From an uncultured Paracoccus sp. (GTDB lineage Bacteria; Pseudomonadota; Alphaproteobacteria; Rhodobacterales; Rhodobacteraceae): DNA of 64,000 nucleotides. This document shows positions 44,169-53,083 of this stretch, piece by piece. The notes below the pieces were generated by a model that saw only the letters and a program-made list of their open reading frames with translations, did not search any database and was not told the DNA's origin. The position numbers were made by a program, and so were the translations under genes. The stretch is taken from NCBI RefSeq assembly GCF_937873615.1, contig NZ_CALMYP010000017.1, forward strand, positions 186,001-250,000. The letters run 5' to 3'. Position 1 is the first letter of the stretch; each line of letters begins with the position of its first letter.

Positions 44169-45749
44169 ATGTTTCGCTTAGCAAGCTGCACATTGGTAAT
44201 GGTAACGATTTCAGGCCTGGCCATGGCGCAGGACGCACCGGCTACTTCGGAAGGTAGCGCCACACAGCCCAACATCCTTGTCATCATGGGCGACGATATC
44301 GGTCAGGGCAATATTTCAGCCTATACCAGGGGGCTGATGGGCTATACCACGCCCAATATCGACAGCATCGCCAATGACGGTGCGATCTTCACCGATTACT
44401 ATGCCGAGCAAAGCTGCACCGCCGGCCGCTCGACCTTCATTACCGGCCAGTCGACCTTCCGCACCGGCCTGTCCAAGGTCGGTCTTCCGGGTGCCAATGC
44501 CGGGCTTCAGGATGTCGACGTGACCCTGGCCTCGGCGTTGAAGGATCATGGCTATGCCACCGGTCAGTTCGGCAAGAACCACCTCGGCGACCGCGACGAA
44601 TTCCTGCCGATCAATCACGGCTTCGACGAGTTCTTCGGCAACCTCTATCACCTCAATGCCGAGGAAGAGCCGGAGAACTTCAACTATCCGCAGGACCCCG
44701 CCTTCCGCGAGCAGTTCGGCCCGCGCGGCGTCATCAAGGCGTCTGCCGATGGCCAGATCGAGGATACCGGCCCGCTGACCCGCAAGCGGATGGAAACCGT
44801 CGACGACGAGACCTCGGCTGCGGCCATCGACTTCATGAAGCGTCAGGTCGATGCCGGCACGCCCTTCTTCGTCTGGATGAACACCACCCGGATGCACTTC
44901 CGCACCCATGTCCGCGACGAACATCGCAGCGAGCCCGGCCTGAGCGCGCGGACCGAATATGCCGATGGCATGGTCGAACATGACAACCTGATCGGCACGC
45001 TGCTGCAATCGCTGGACGATATGGGCGTCGCCGACAATACCATCGTCGTCTACACCACCGATAACGGGCCGCACCAGAACTCCTGGCCGGATGCGGGCAC
45101 CACCCCCTTCCGCAGCGAGAAGAACACCAGCTGGGAAGGCGCCTACCGCGTTCCGGCGATGATCAAATGGCCGGGCCATATCGAGCCGGGTTCGGTCGCC
45201 AATGACATCATGTCGGGCCTCGACTGGTTCCCGACGCTGCTGGCCGCCGTCGGCGATACCGACATCAAGGACCGGCTGCTGACCGGCACCACCATCGACG
45301 GCAAGGAATACAAGAACCACCTCGACGGGTATAACCAGTTGCCCTACCTGACCGGCGAACAGCCCGAGGGCGCCCGTAACGAGTTCTTCTATTTCAACGA
45401 CGATGGCGAAATCGTCGCGCTGCGTTACGAGAACTGGAAGATCGTCTTCGCCGAACAGCGCATGAAAGGCACCATGGCCGTCTGGGCCGAGCCCTTCACC
45501 AAGCTGCGCGTGCCGAAGCTGTTCGACCTGCGCTCGGACCCGTACGAGCGCGCCGATATCACCTCGAACACCTATTGGGACTGGATCCTCGATCACTCCT
45601 ATATCGTGGCCCCGGCCAGCGTCGAAGTCGGCAAGTTCCTGGCAACCTTCGAGGAATTCCCGCCGGCTCAGCGCCCGGACAGCTTCTCGATCGACCAGGT
45701 CCAGGAAGAGATCAACAAGTCGCTTGAGAACATGGCCGGCGGCCAGTGA
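44169..45749 (+). CDS. Exported arylsulfatase-family hydrolase B (CTAGR type)
   Basis: A 526-residue sulfatase with signal peptide MFRLASCTLVMVTISGLAMA. Catalytic residues match sulfatase A: NILVIMGDDIGQG, Cys83 in QSCTAGR with Arg87, NTTRMHF, and TDNGPHQNSW. It is clearly a paralogue of the divergent gene; even the signal peptides resemble each other, indicating duplication with inversion. The C-terminus is longer, ending in a charged helix. Substrate is unknown. A perfect hairpin follows, separating it from the HAD gene, though both could still be regulated together. Confidence 0.9.
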   Translation: MFRLASCTLVMVTISGLAMAQDAPATSEGSATQPNILVIMGDDIGQGNISAYTRGLMGYTTPNIDSIANDGAIFTDYYAEQSCTAGRSTFITGQSTFRTGLSKVGLPGANAGLQDVDVTLASALKDHGYATGQFGKNHLGDRDEFLPINHGFDEFFGNLYHLNAEEEPENFNYPQDPAFREQFGPRGVIKASADGQIEDTGPLTRKRMETVDDETSAAAIDFMKRQVDAGTPFFVWMNTTRMHFRTHVRDEHRSEPGLSARTEYADGMVEHDNLIGTLLQSLDDMGVADNTIVVYTTDNGPHQNSWPDAGTTPFRSEKNTSWEGAYRVPAMIKWPGHIEPGSVANDIMSGLDWFPTLLAAVGDTDIKDRLLTGTTIDGKEYKNHLDGYNQLPYLTGEQPEGARNEFFYFNDDGEIVALRYENWKIVFAEQRMKGTMAVWAEPFTKLRVPKLFDLRSDPYERADITSNTYWDWILDHSYIVAPASVEVGKFLATFEEFPPAQRPDSFSIDQVQEEINKSLENMAGGQ

Positions 45750-45799
45750 CGGCGCAATCGGGGGGCTGCTTCTGGGCCGCCCCTCGTTCATCATGATCG

Positions 45800-45834
45800 C
45801 GCATCCCGGCCCTTGCAACCGGGATGCGTCTTCC
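45800..45834 (+). terminator. Hairpin terminator after sulfatase B
   Basis: CGCATCCCGG and CCGGGATGCG form perfect 10-bp arms with a 9-nt loop, followed by TCTTCC and, further on, TTT. It lies 50 nt after the sulfatase stop and 17-22 nt before the HAD gene. Confidence 0.7.
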
Positions 45835-45850
45835 TTTGATCGGAGCGGCC

Positions 45851-46849
45851 ATGTTCATCGCAAAATCCATTCTTCCCGCCCTTGCCCTTCCCGCCCTTGC
45901 CCTCGCCGGCCTTGCCCTGCCGGCCTTTGCCGATCCGCTGCCCTCGTGGAATGACGGCGCGGCAAAAACGGCGATCATCGACTTTGTCGAAAGCGTGACC
46001 GACCCGGCGTCGGAACAGTTCGTCCCCGAGGCCGACCGCATCGCCACCTTCGACAATGACGGCACCCTCTGGGCCGAACAGCCGCTTTACTTTCAGGGTC
46101 TCTACGCGCTCGACGTGCTCAAGGCGAAGGCCGAGACCGATCCCTCGATCCTCGACAGCGACGCGCTGAAAGCCGCCGCTGCGGGCGATGTGGATGGCGT
46201 GATGGCCGGCGGGATGGAGGGGCTGCTTTCCGTCCTCAATGTGTCTCATTCCGGCATGACGGTCGAGGATTTTCAGGATGATGCCGCCGCATGGGTGTCC
46301 ACGGCGACGCATCCGACCAAGGGCATGACCTATGCCGACATGACCTATCAGCCGATGCTGGAACTGCTCGGCTATCTGCGGGACGAAGGTTTTTCGACCT
46401 ATATCGTCTCGGGCGGCGGGGTGCATTTCATCCGCGCCATCTCGGAAGATGCCTATGGCATTCCGCCCCAGCAGGTCGTCGGCACCGAGGGCAACACGAA
46501 GTATGAAGAGCTGGACGGCAAGCCGGTGCTGATGAAGCATGGCGGCGTCAGCTTCATCGACGACAAGGACGGCAAGCCGGTGGGCATCGACCGCCATATC
46601 GGCAAGCGCCCGATCTTCGTCGCCGGCAATTCCGACGGCGATTTCGCCATGCTGGAATATGCCTTTGCCGGCGAGGGGCCGCATTTCGGCCTGATCGTTC
46701 ATCACACTGATGCCGACCGCGAATTCGCCTATGACCGCGACAGCCATGTCGGCGCGCTGGATCGCGGGCTGGACGAGGCGGCGGCCCGCGGCTGGCTGCT
46801 GGTCGACATGAAGAACGACTGGGCGCGCGTCTGGTCGGGCGGGCAGTAA
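45851..46849 (+). CDS. Exported HAD-superfamily phosphatase-like protein
   Basis: A 332-residue protein with a signal peptide rich in Ala/Leu ending ALPAFADP (about residue 27). HAD motif I is D68-N-D70-G-T-L, motif II is the Ser in YIVSGGG, and motif IV is in FVAGNSDGDFAML. This is the HAD group often exported and found near sulfatases; it may remove phosphate from a periplasmic substrate. GGAG 6 nt upstream and the terminator position favour this ATG over one 27 nt upstream. It ends 3 nt before the moxR-like gene, so it probably leads that operon. Confidence 0.85.
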   Translation: MFIAKSILPALALPALALAGLALPAFADPLPSWNDGAAKTAIIDFVESVTDPASEQFVPEADRIATFDNDGTLWAEQPLYFQGLYALDVLKAKAETDPSILDSDALKAAAAGDVDGVMAGGMEGLLSVLNVSHSGMTVEDFQDDAAAWVSTATHPTKGMTYADMTYQPMLELLGYLRDEGFSTYIVSGGGVHFIRAISEDAYGIPPQQVVGTEGNTKYEELDGKPVLMKHGGVSFIDDKDGKPVGIDRHIGKRPIFVAGNSDGDFAMLEYAFAGEGPHFGLIVHHTDADREFAYDRDSHVGALDRGLDEAAARGWLLVDMKNDWARVWSGGQ

Positions 46850-46852
46850 GCC

Positions 46853-47860
46853 ATGGCCGAGACGGACACCAGCGACACCCGCGCCCGGATCGAGGATCTG
46901 CGCAGCCGCATGGGCGGCTCGATCATTGGGCAGCGCGAGGTGATCGAGCGCCTCATCATCGGCCTTCTGGCCAATGGCAACCTGCTGGTCGAAGGCATGC
47001 CCGGCCTCGCGAAAACCCGCGCGATCAAGGCCCTGGCGAAGAATGTCGATGCCAGTTTCAGCCGCATCCAGTTCACGCCCGACCTTCTGCCCTCGGACGT
47101 GACCGGGACCGAGGTCCTCTATAAATCCGGGGACGAGACCGAGTTCCGCTTCTCGCCCGGACCGATCTTCGCCAATATCGTGCTGGCGGACGAGATCAAC
47201 CGCGCCCCCGCCAAGGTGCAGGCGGCGCTGCTGGAGGCGATGGAGGAACGTCAGGTCACCGTCGCCGGCAAGACCCACCGGATGGAACCGCTGTTCATGG
47301 TCATGGCGACCCAGAACCCGGTCGAGCAGGAAGGCACCTATCCCCTGCCCGAGGCGCAGATGGACCGTTTCCTGATGCATGTGAACATCACCTACCCACC
47401 GGTCGAGGACGAGGTCGAGGTGATCCGCCTTGTCCGGGGCGAAGAAATCGCGGCCATCCATGAACGCGACGGCGCCCCCGCCGCCGAACCGCCGGCGCCG
47501 ATCCCGCAGGATGTGGTCTTCGCCGCCCGGCGCGAGATCGCGGCGATCCAGGTCGCCCCGGCGGTCGAACGCTACATGGCCGATCTGGTCAACGCGACCC
47601 GCATCCCGACCCAGTTCGGCGAGGATCTGAAACGCTGGATCGAGATCGGCGTTTCGCCCCGCGCCTCGCTGGCGCTGGATCGCTGCGGGCGCGCCCATGC
47701 CTGGCTGAAGGGCCGCGACTATCTCGACCCCGAGGATGTGCGCGCGGTGCTGCCCGACGTGTTCCGCCACCGCCTCGCGCTCAGCTTCGAGGCGCAGGGC
47801 GAGGGCATCGCCCCCGATCAGGTCAGCGCCGAGATCGTGAGGCAGGTCGCCCTGACCTGA
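46853..47860 (+). CDS. MoxR-family AAA+ ATPase
   Basis: A 335-residue AAA+ protein with a Walker A of the form GMPGLAKTR, Walker B VLADEINRAP, sensor 1 ATQNP, and a C-terminal lid. MoxR proteins act as chaperones or metal-insertion ATPases working with VWA-domain partners. Here it opens a run with DUF58, DUF4381, two VWA proteins and BatD, the classical aerotolerance-type (Bat) organisation. Gene spacing of 3 nt upstream and 7 nt downstream supports one operon. Confidence 0.95.
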   Translation: MAETDTSDTRARIEDLRSRMGGSIIGQREVIERLIIGLLANGNLLVEGMPGLAKTRAIKALAKNVDASFSRIQFTPDLLPSDVTGTEVLYKSGDETEFRFSPGPIFANIVLADEINRAPAKVQAALLEAMEERQVTVAGKTHRMEPLFMVMATQNPVEQEGTYPLPEAQMDRFLMHVNITYPPVEDEVEVIRLVRGEEIAAIHERDGAPAAEPPAPIPQDVVFAARREIAAIQVAPAVERYMADLVNATRIPTQFGEDLKRWIEIGVSPRASLALDRCGRAHAWLKGRDYLDPEDVRAVLPDVFRHRLALSFEAQGEGIAPDQVSAEIVRQVALT

Positions 47861-47867
47861 CCCGCCC

Positions 47868-48854
47868 ATGAAGGACCAGGCCGCCCGCATCCGCACCGGA
47901 ACCGCCACGCCCGTCCCCCCATCGGGCAGCAGCGACCCGCGAATCGGCGTCGACCTGTCGCATCTGCGCCGGCTGGAGGCGCGGGCCAAGCGCATCAGCT
48001 TCCTGCCGCGCCAGCCCTCGGGCAGCGTGCTGAACGGTCGCCATGCCTCGCGCCTGCGCGGGCGCGGCCTGAATTTCGAGGAATTGCGCGACTACCTGCC
48101 CGCCGACGACATCCGCAGCATCGACTGGAAGGTGACGGCGCGCACCGGCACCCCCCATGTCCGCGTCTATACCGAGGAACGCGACCGCCCGACGCTGATC
48201 GTGGTCGATCAGCGCATGTCGATGTTCTTCGGCTCGGTCCTGAACATGAAATCGGTGACGGCGGCGGAATGCGCGGCGCTTGCCGCCTTCCGCATCTTCG
48301 ATCAGGGCGACCGGGTCGGCGGCATCGTCTTCGGCGATCAGATGCTGGCCGAGATCCGGCCCGCCCGCTCGCGCCACGCGCTGACCTCGTTCCTGACCGC
48401 GCTTGCCGATGCCAACGGGCTGCTGCACGCCGACGCCCCCCCGGTCGCGCCGATCGGCATGAACCGGGTGCTGCAATCGGTGGCGCGGCTGGCCCCGCGC
48501 AATCATCTGGTGCTGGTCTTCAGCGATTTCGACATTGTCGACGACACCACAGAACGCCTGATCGCCGGGCTGTCGCGGCGCAACGATCTGGTTCTGGGGC
48601 TGGTCTGGGACCCGTTCTCGCAACAGATCCCCGCCGGGCAAAGGCTGGTCGTCTCGGACGGGCAGCTACAGGCCGAGATCGACACCGGCGATCAGAAGAC
48701 CTTTCGCGCGATCAGCGATTTCTCGACCGGGCGGCTGGCCGAGATCCGGGACTGGCAGCGCCGCTTCGGCATCCCGGTCCTGCCGCTCAGCGCGGCCGAG
48801 GACAGCGTGACCCAGATGCGCCGGCTGATGGGGCTGGCGGGGGCGCGGCGCTGA
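47868..48854 (+). CDS. DUF58 domain protein of the MoxR/Bat operon
   Basis: A 328-residue cytoplasmic protein with the DUF58 core RGLNFEELRDYLPADDIRSIDWKVTA split over residues around 64-90, and ERDRPTLIVVDQRMSM, which resembles a degenerate VWA MIDAS strand. These proteins always accompany MoxR ATPases and are thought to be their partners or substrates. Its TGA overlaps the ATG of the next gene by one base (TGATG). Confidence 0.93.
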   Translation: MKDQAARIRTGTATPVPPSGSSDPRIGVDLSHLRRLEARAKRISFLPRQPSGSVLNGRHASRLRGRGLNFEELRDYLPADDIRSIDWKVTARTGTPHVRVYTEERDRPTLIVVDQRMSMFFGSVLNMKSVTAAECAALAAFRIFDQGDRVGGIVFGDQMLAEIRPARSRHALTSFLTALADANGLLHADAPPVAPIGMNRVLQSVARLAPRNHLVLVFSDFDIVDDTTERLIAGLSRRNDLVLGLVWDPFSQQIPAGQRLVVSDGQLQAEIDTGDQKTFRAISDFSTGRLAEIRDWQRRFGIPVLPLSAAEDSVTQMRRLMGLAGARR

Positions 48855-49336
48855 TGGAACAGGATGCGGCCCAGCCGGTCGACAATGACAGCCTGATCGG
48901 GCTGATCGAGCAGCTGACCGAACCGGCCGAGCCGCCGCCGATCCCGATGATCCCGCAGACCTGGGGCTGGGCGGTGCTGGCGGCACTTGTGCTGGCAGCG
49001 CTTGCCCATGCCGTCCGGCGCTGGATCCGCCACCGCCGCGCCAATGCCTATCGCCGCGCCGCGCTCGCAATGCTGGACGGCGCCGGCGACGATCCGGCCC
49101 GCCTTGCCGCGATCCTGCGCCGCACCGCACTTGCCGCCTATCCGCGCGTCACGGTGGCCTCGCTCAGCGGGCAGGAATGGCTGCAATTCCTTGACGCGCA
49201 GGTGGGCGGCACGGCCTTCTCGACCGGCGCGGGGCGCGGGCTGGCGCGCGAGCCTTACCGCCCGAATGGCCCCGACCCGCAGCTTCGCCCGCTGGTCGCC
49301 GACTGGATCCGCAAGCATCGCGGGGGGCCGGCATGA
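48854..49336 (+). CDS. DUF4381-family membrane protein of the MoxR/Bat operon
   Basis: A 160-residue protein with one membrane helix (TWGWAVLAALVLAALAHAV) after an N-terminal Pro-rich stretch and a helical cytoplasmic part with LRRTALAAYPR and SGQEWLQFLD, matching DUF4381. Its start overlaps the DUF58 stop and its end overlaps the next ATG by 4 nt. Function is unknown beyond association with Bat proteins. Confidence 0.88.
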   Translation: MEQDAAQPVDNDSLIGLIEQLTEPAEPPPIPMIPQTWGWAVLAALVLAALAHAVRRWIRHRRANAYRRAALAMLDGAGDDPARLAAILRRTALAAYPRVTVASLSGQEWLQFLDAQVGGTAFSTGAGRGLAREPYRPNGPDPQLRPLVADWIRKHRGGPA

Positions 49337-50319
49337 TCTCGCTCGGCTTTCCATGGGCCTTGCTGGCCCTGCCCCTGCCGCTGCTGATCTGGTGGCTGGT
49401 GCCGCCGCACAAGCAGCAGGTTCCGGCGCTGCGTTCGCCCTTCTTTCGCCGCGTCGTCGATGTCAGCGGTGCCAGTGCCGCCGAGGGCGCCGTGGTCATG
49501 CGGCGCGGGCGGATGCAGATGGCCGCCGCCCTGCTGGTCTGGCTGCTGCTGATCCTGGCCATGGCCCGGCCCGAACGCGTCGGCGCGCCCATCGAACAGC
49601 AGCGCGCGGCGCGCGACGTGGTGCTCTCCATCGACATTTCCGGCTCGATGGATGCGAAGGATTTCCACGCCCCCGATGGATCGGTTCAGCAGCGCCTGCA
49701 GGGTGTGCGTCAGGTGGTGGACGGCTTCATCGCCGGGCGCGACGGCGACCGGATGGGACTGATCGTCTTCGGTTCCCGCGCCTATGTGCAATCGCCGCTG
49801 ACCACCGATCTGCGCACCATCCGCGACCTTCTGGACCAGACCGAGGTCGGCATGGCCGGCCCCCATACCGCGCTTGGCGATTCCATCGGCCTTGCCATCC
49901 GCACCTTCGAAGCCAGCGAGATCGAACAGCGCCTGCTGATCCTTCTGTCCGACGGCACCGATACCGCCAGCCGGATGAGCCCGCTGAACGCCGCCGAGAT
50001 CGCCCGTGACCGCGAGATCGAGATCTATACCATCGGCGTCGGCAACCCCGATGCCACCGGCGAAGAAAAGGTGGACCTGCAGACGCTTGAGGACATCGCC
50101 GGCCGCACCGGCGGGCGTTATTTCTATGCCGAGGATCAGGCCGGGCTGGAGGAGGTTTATCGGCGCATCGACGCCCTCGCCCCGCGGGTGACGGAAACGC
50201 TGTCCTATCGGCCCCGGCAGGCATTGGCATGGCTGCCGCTGCTGCTGGCGGCACTGATCGGAACGCTGTCGACCGGGCTGCTGGCGCTGCGCAACCGTCG
50301 CGAAAGGGCGCGGGCATGA
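49333..50319 (+). CDS. batA: VWA-domain membrane protein, BatA-like
   Basis: A 328-residue protein with N-terminal helices (about 5-22 and 58-76), a von Willebrand A domain with intact MIDAS (SIDISGSMD), and a C-terminal helix (WLPLLLAALIGTLSTGLLAL). The domain should face the periplasm. BatA proteins are inner-membrane partners of MoxR and other Bat proteins. It overlaps the upstream and downstream genes by 4 nt, so production is tightly coupled. Confidence 0.92.
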   Translation: MISLGFPWALLALPLPLLIWWLVPPHKQQVPALRSPFFRRVVDVSGASAAEGAVVMRRGRMQMAAALLVWLLLILAMARPERVGAPIEQQRAARDVVLSIDISGSMDAKDFHAPDGSVQQRLQGVRQVVDGFIAGRDGDRMGLIVFGSRAYVQSPLTTDLRTIRDLLDQTEVGMAGPHTALGDSIGLAIRTFEASEIEQRLLILLSDGTDTASRMSPLNAAEIARDREIEIYTIGVGNPDATGEEKVDLQTLEDIAGRTGGRYFYAEDQAGLEEVYRRIDALAPRVTETLSYRPRQALAWLPLLLAALIGTLSTGLLALRNRRERARA

Positions 50320-51833
50320 GCGATCTGACCCTGACCTTTGAGTTGTTCCATTTCCTGCGGCCCTGGCTGCTGGTGCTGCTGCCGCTGATCGGGCTGATCT
50401 GGTGGTCCGCGCGCCGCCGCGCCGGCAGGGCCAGCCCGCCAGATGCCCATATCGCCCCGCATCTGGCGCAGGCGCTGATGGTCGGCAAGCCGCGCGGCGG
50501 CCGGCTTCTGCCCATCGACGGGGTGGCCCTGGTGCTGGCCCTCGCCTGCCTTGGTGCCGCCGGCCCGACCTGGTCGCGGGTGCCCGATCCTTTCGTGGCC
50601 CAGACCGCGCCCCTGGTCATCGCGCTGAAGGTGACCCCCTCGATGGAGAACCGCGATGTCGCGCCCTCGCGGCTCGAACGCTCGCGCCAGAAGATCCGCG
50701 ACCTGCTGGCGCTTCGGACCGGCGCACGCTCGGCGCTGATCGCCTATGCCGGCACCGCGCATTCGGTGGTGCCGATGACCGAGGACCCGAATGTCCTTCT
50801 GCCCTATCTGGAGGGGTTGGAAATCGACGTGATGCCCGACGAAGGTAATGCCACAGGTGCTGCACTGGATCTGGCGGCGGCGATCATGGCCAAGGAAAGC
50901 GCGCCGGGGGGGATCCTGTTTGTCACCGACGACATCGCCGGGCCCGACGTGGCGGCGCTGAATGCGTTTCAGGAGGCGAGCCTTGCCGTGCTCGCCCCCC
51001 TGCCCGAAGGCACCGGCAGCGCCGGGATCGACGCGCTCGGCATTCCGGTGCGGCAGGTCACGGTGGACGACACCGACATCAATCAACTGAACCGGCAGCT
51101 GAACACCGCCTATCGCCGCGCTCTGGCCGAGGATGGCGACCAGCCCTGGGACGATCGCGGCTGGCTTCTGGCCTTTCCGGCGGCGCTGCTGGCACTGATC
51201 TGGTTCCGGCGCGGCTGGACCATGCGTTGGGCGGCCCCGGCTCTGGCGGCACTGATGCCGATGCTGATGCCGGCCCCGTCCCGGGCCGAAGGCGCGGCCG
51301 ACTGGTTCCTGACCCCCGACCAGCAGGGCCAGATTGCCTATGACAGGCACCGCTTCGAACGCGCGGGCGAGTTGTTCCTCGATCCCATGCACAAGGCCCA
51401 TGCGCTCTATCGCGACGGCCAATATGACGCCGTAGTCGAGACGGTGGCAGGGCTCGACACGCCCGATGCCGCCTTCATCGCCGGCATGGCCCATATCAAG
51501 AGCCGCGCCTATCGCGATGCCATCGAGGATTTCCAGACGGCGCTGGAGCGCGACCCGGATTTTCCCGGCGCGGCGCAGAATCTGGAACTGGCGCGGAAGA
51601 TCCTCGATTACGTCGAAGACGCGCGGGTGCAATCCGATACCGGCGAGGATCAGGGCATCGGCGCCGACGAGGTCGTCTTCGACAACAAGGATGCGAAGGG
51701 CGCCGATACCCAGATCGAGGCTGAACAGGAAGGCTCGGGCCTGCTGACGGCGGATCAGTGGATGAATACGGTCGACACCAATACCGGCGATTTCCTGCGT
51801 CAGCGCTTCGCCATCGAGGCGGCGCAGAAATGA
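50316..51833 (+). CDS. VWA-TPR fusion protein, BatB/BatC-like, with degenerate MIDAS
   Basis: A 505-residue membrane protein. The VWA domain (about 90-300) has lost the MIDAS Asp-x-Ser-x-Ser: ALKVTPSMENRD replaces the usual ALDVSxSM. Two helices follow (around 285-325), then a C-terminal TPR region (FQTALERDPDFPGAAQNLELAR) as in BatC. It may bind partners rather than a metal. Overlaps of 4 nt with both neighbours show strict operon structure. Confidence 0.88.
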   Translation: MSDLTLTFELFHFLRPWLLVLLPLIGLIWWSARRRAGRASPPDAHIAPHLAQALMVGKPRGGRLLPIDGVALVLALACLGAAGPTWSRVPDPFVAQTAPLVIALKVTPSMENRDVAPSRLERSRQKIRDLLALRTGARSALIAYAGTAHSVVPMTEDPNVLLPYLEGLEIDVMPDEGNATGAALDLAAAIMAKESAPGGILFVTDDIAGPDVAALNAFQEASLAVLAPLPEGTGSAGIDALGIPVRQVTVDDTDINQLNRQLNTAYRRALAEDGDQPWDDRGWLLAFPAALLALIWFRRGWTMRWAAPALAALMPMLMPAPSRAEGAADWFLTPDQQGQIAYDRHRFERAGELFLDPMHKAHALYRDGQYDAVVETVAGLDTPDAAFIAGMAHIKSRAYRDAIEDFQTALERDPDFPGAAQNLELARKILDYVEDARVQSDTGEDQGIGADEVVFDNKDAKGADTQIEAEQEGSGLLTADQWMNTVDTNTGDFLRQRFAIEAAQK

Positions 51834-53077
51834 TCCGGCTGGCCCTCATCCTGCTGATCCTGATGGCCGCGCCGCTGCGCGCGCAGGAGGCCCCGGCCCC
51901 GATTGTCGAGACCGAGCTTGACGCGACCGAGGTCGTGCCGGGCCAGTCGGTGACGCTGCGCCTGAACATCCTCGTGCCAAGCTGGATGCCGAAGCCGCCC
52001 GACCTGCCCTCGTTCGAGACCGCGAACCTGCGCGTGCGCCGCCCCGCCAATGGCTCGACCGCGATCAGCCGCAGCGTGGATGGCGACACCTGGTCCGGGG
52101 TCTCGCGCCGCTATCTGCTGACGCCAATGGTGCCGGGGCAATTCGTGCTGCCGCCGCAACCCATCCCGCTGACCTATATCGGCCCCGACGGCACCACCCC
52201 CATTGCAACCACGGTCCAGACCGAGCCCATCGCGCTGACCGGCATCCTGCCCGAAGGCGCCGAGGGTCTGGACCCGTTCATCGCCGCCGAAAAGCTGGAG
52301 CTGACGCAGGAACTTTCCGGACCGAGCACCGATCTGGCCCCCGGCGCAAGCGTCATCCGCACGGTGACGGCGCGGGTCGACGGCGCCTCGCCCATCGTAC
52401 TGCCAGAGCTTCTGCCCCCGGTCGAGATCCCGGCCCTGCGCGTCTATCCCGACAGTCCGCAGGTGGTTGAGGAAGATGACGGCAAGACCCTGTCCGGCAG
52501 CCGCATCGAAAGCGAGACCTTCATGGCCCTTGGCGGCGGCACCGGCACCGTGCCTGCGGTGCATCTCGACTGGTTCAACCTTGCGACCGGCCAGATCGAA
52601 AGCGCCGAGGTGCCGGGCTTCGACATCTCGGTCACCGGCCCGCCTGTGCGCACGGAAGGGACACGCGATATGTACGACTGGCGCCTGCTTTTGGCACTGG
52701 CCGTGGCGGCACTGGCGCTGGCTCTGATCCTGCGCCGGCTGCTGCCGCGTCTGCGGCAGGCGCTGCGCGACCGCCGCGCGGCACATCTGGCCAGCGAGGC
52801 CTATGCCCGCCAGATGCTGCTTCGGGTGATCGCGCGTCGCGACTATCCGGCGGTGACGCATTGGCTGGCCGAATGGCGCGCGCGGCTGACGCAGCCGGAA
52901 CCCGCCGACATCCCCGACCTGATGGCCCGCCTCGGGGCCAGCATCTATGGCAAGGCCCCCCAGCCCCCGGCCGCGCCGGAATGGGAGGCACTTGCCCGCA
53001 CCATCCGCGCCACCGCGCAGCGCAAGGCGGGTCGTGCCGCCACCCTGCCCGCACTGAACCCGCAGGGCCGCGCCTGA
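51830..53077 (+). CDS. batD: BatD-family exported protein
   Basis: A 415-residue protein with signal peptide MIRLALILLILMAAPLRAQ, two immunoglobulin-like beta domains (opening VVPGQSVTLRLNILVPSWMPKPPDLP), a membrane helix near residue 285 (LLLALAVAALALALILRRLL) and a basic cytoplasmic tail. It ends the MoxR/Bat operon. The convergent SulP gene ends only 6 nt away. Bat proteins are linked to oxidative or envelope stress in other bacteria; the actual role here is unknown. Confidence 0.9.
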   Translation: MIRLALILLILMAAPLRAQEAPAPIVETELDATEVVPGQSVTLRLNILVPSWMPKPPDLPSFETANLRVRRPANGSTAISRSVDGDTWSGVSRRYLLTPMVPGQFVLPPQPIPLTYIGPDGTTPIATTVQTEPIALTGILPEGAEGLDPFIAAEKLELTQELSGPSTDLAPGASVIRTVTARVDGASPIVLPELLPPVEIPALRVYPDSPQVVEEDDGKTLSGSRIESETFMALGGGTGTVPAVHLDWFNLATGQIESAEVPGFDISVTGPPVRTEGTRDMYDWRLLLALAVAALALALILRRLLPRLRQALRDRRAAHLASEAYARQMLLRVIARRDYPAVTHWLAEWRARLTQPEPADIPDLMARLGASIYGKAPQPPAAPEWEALARTIRATAQRKAGRAATLPALNPQGRA

Positions 53078-53083
53078 CAGACC

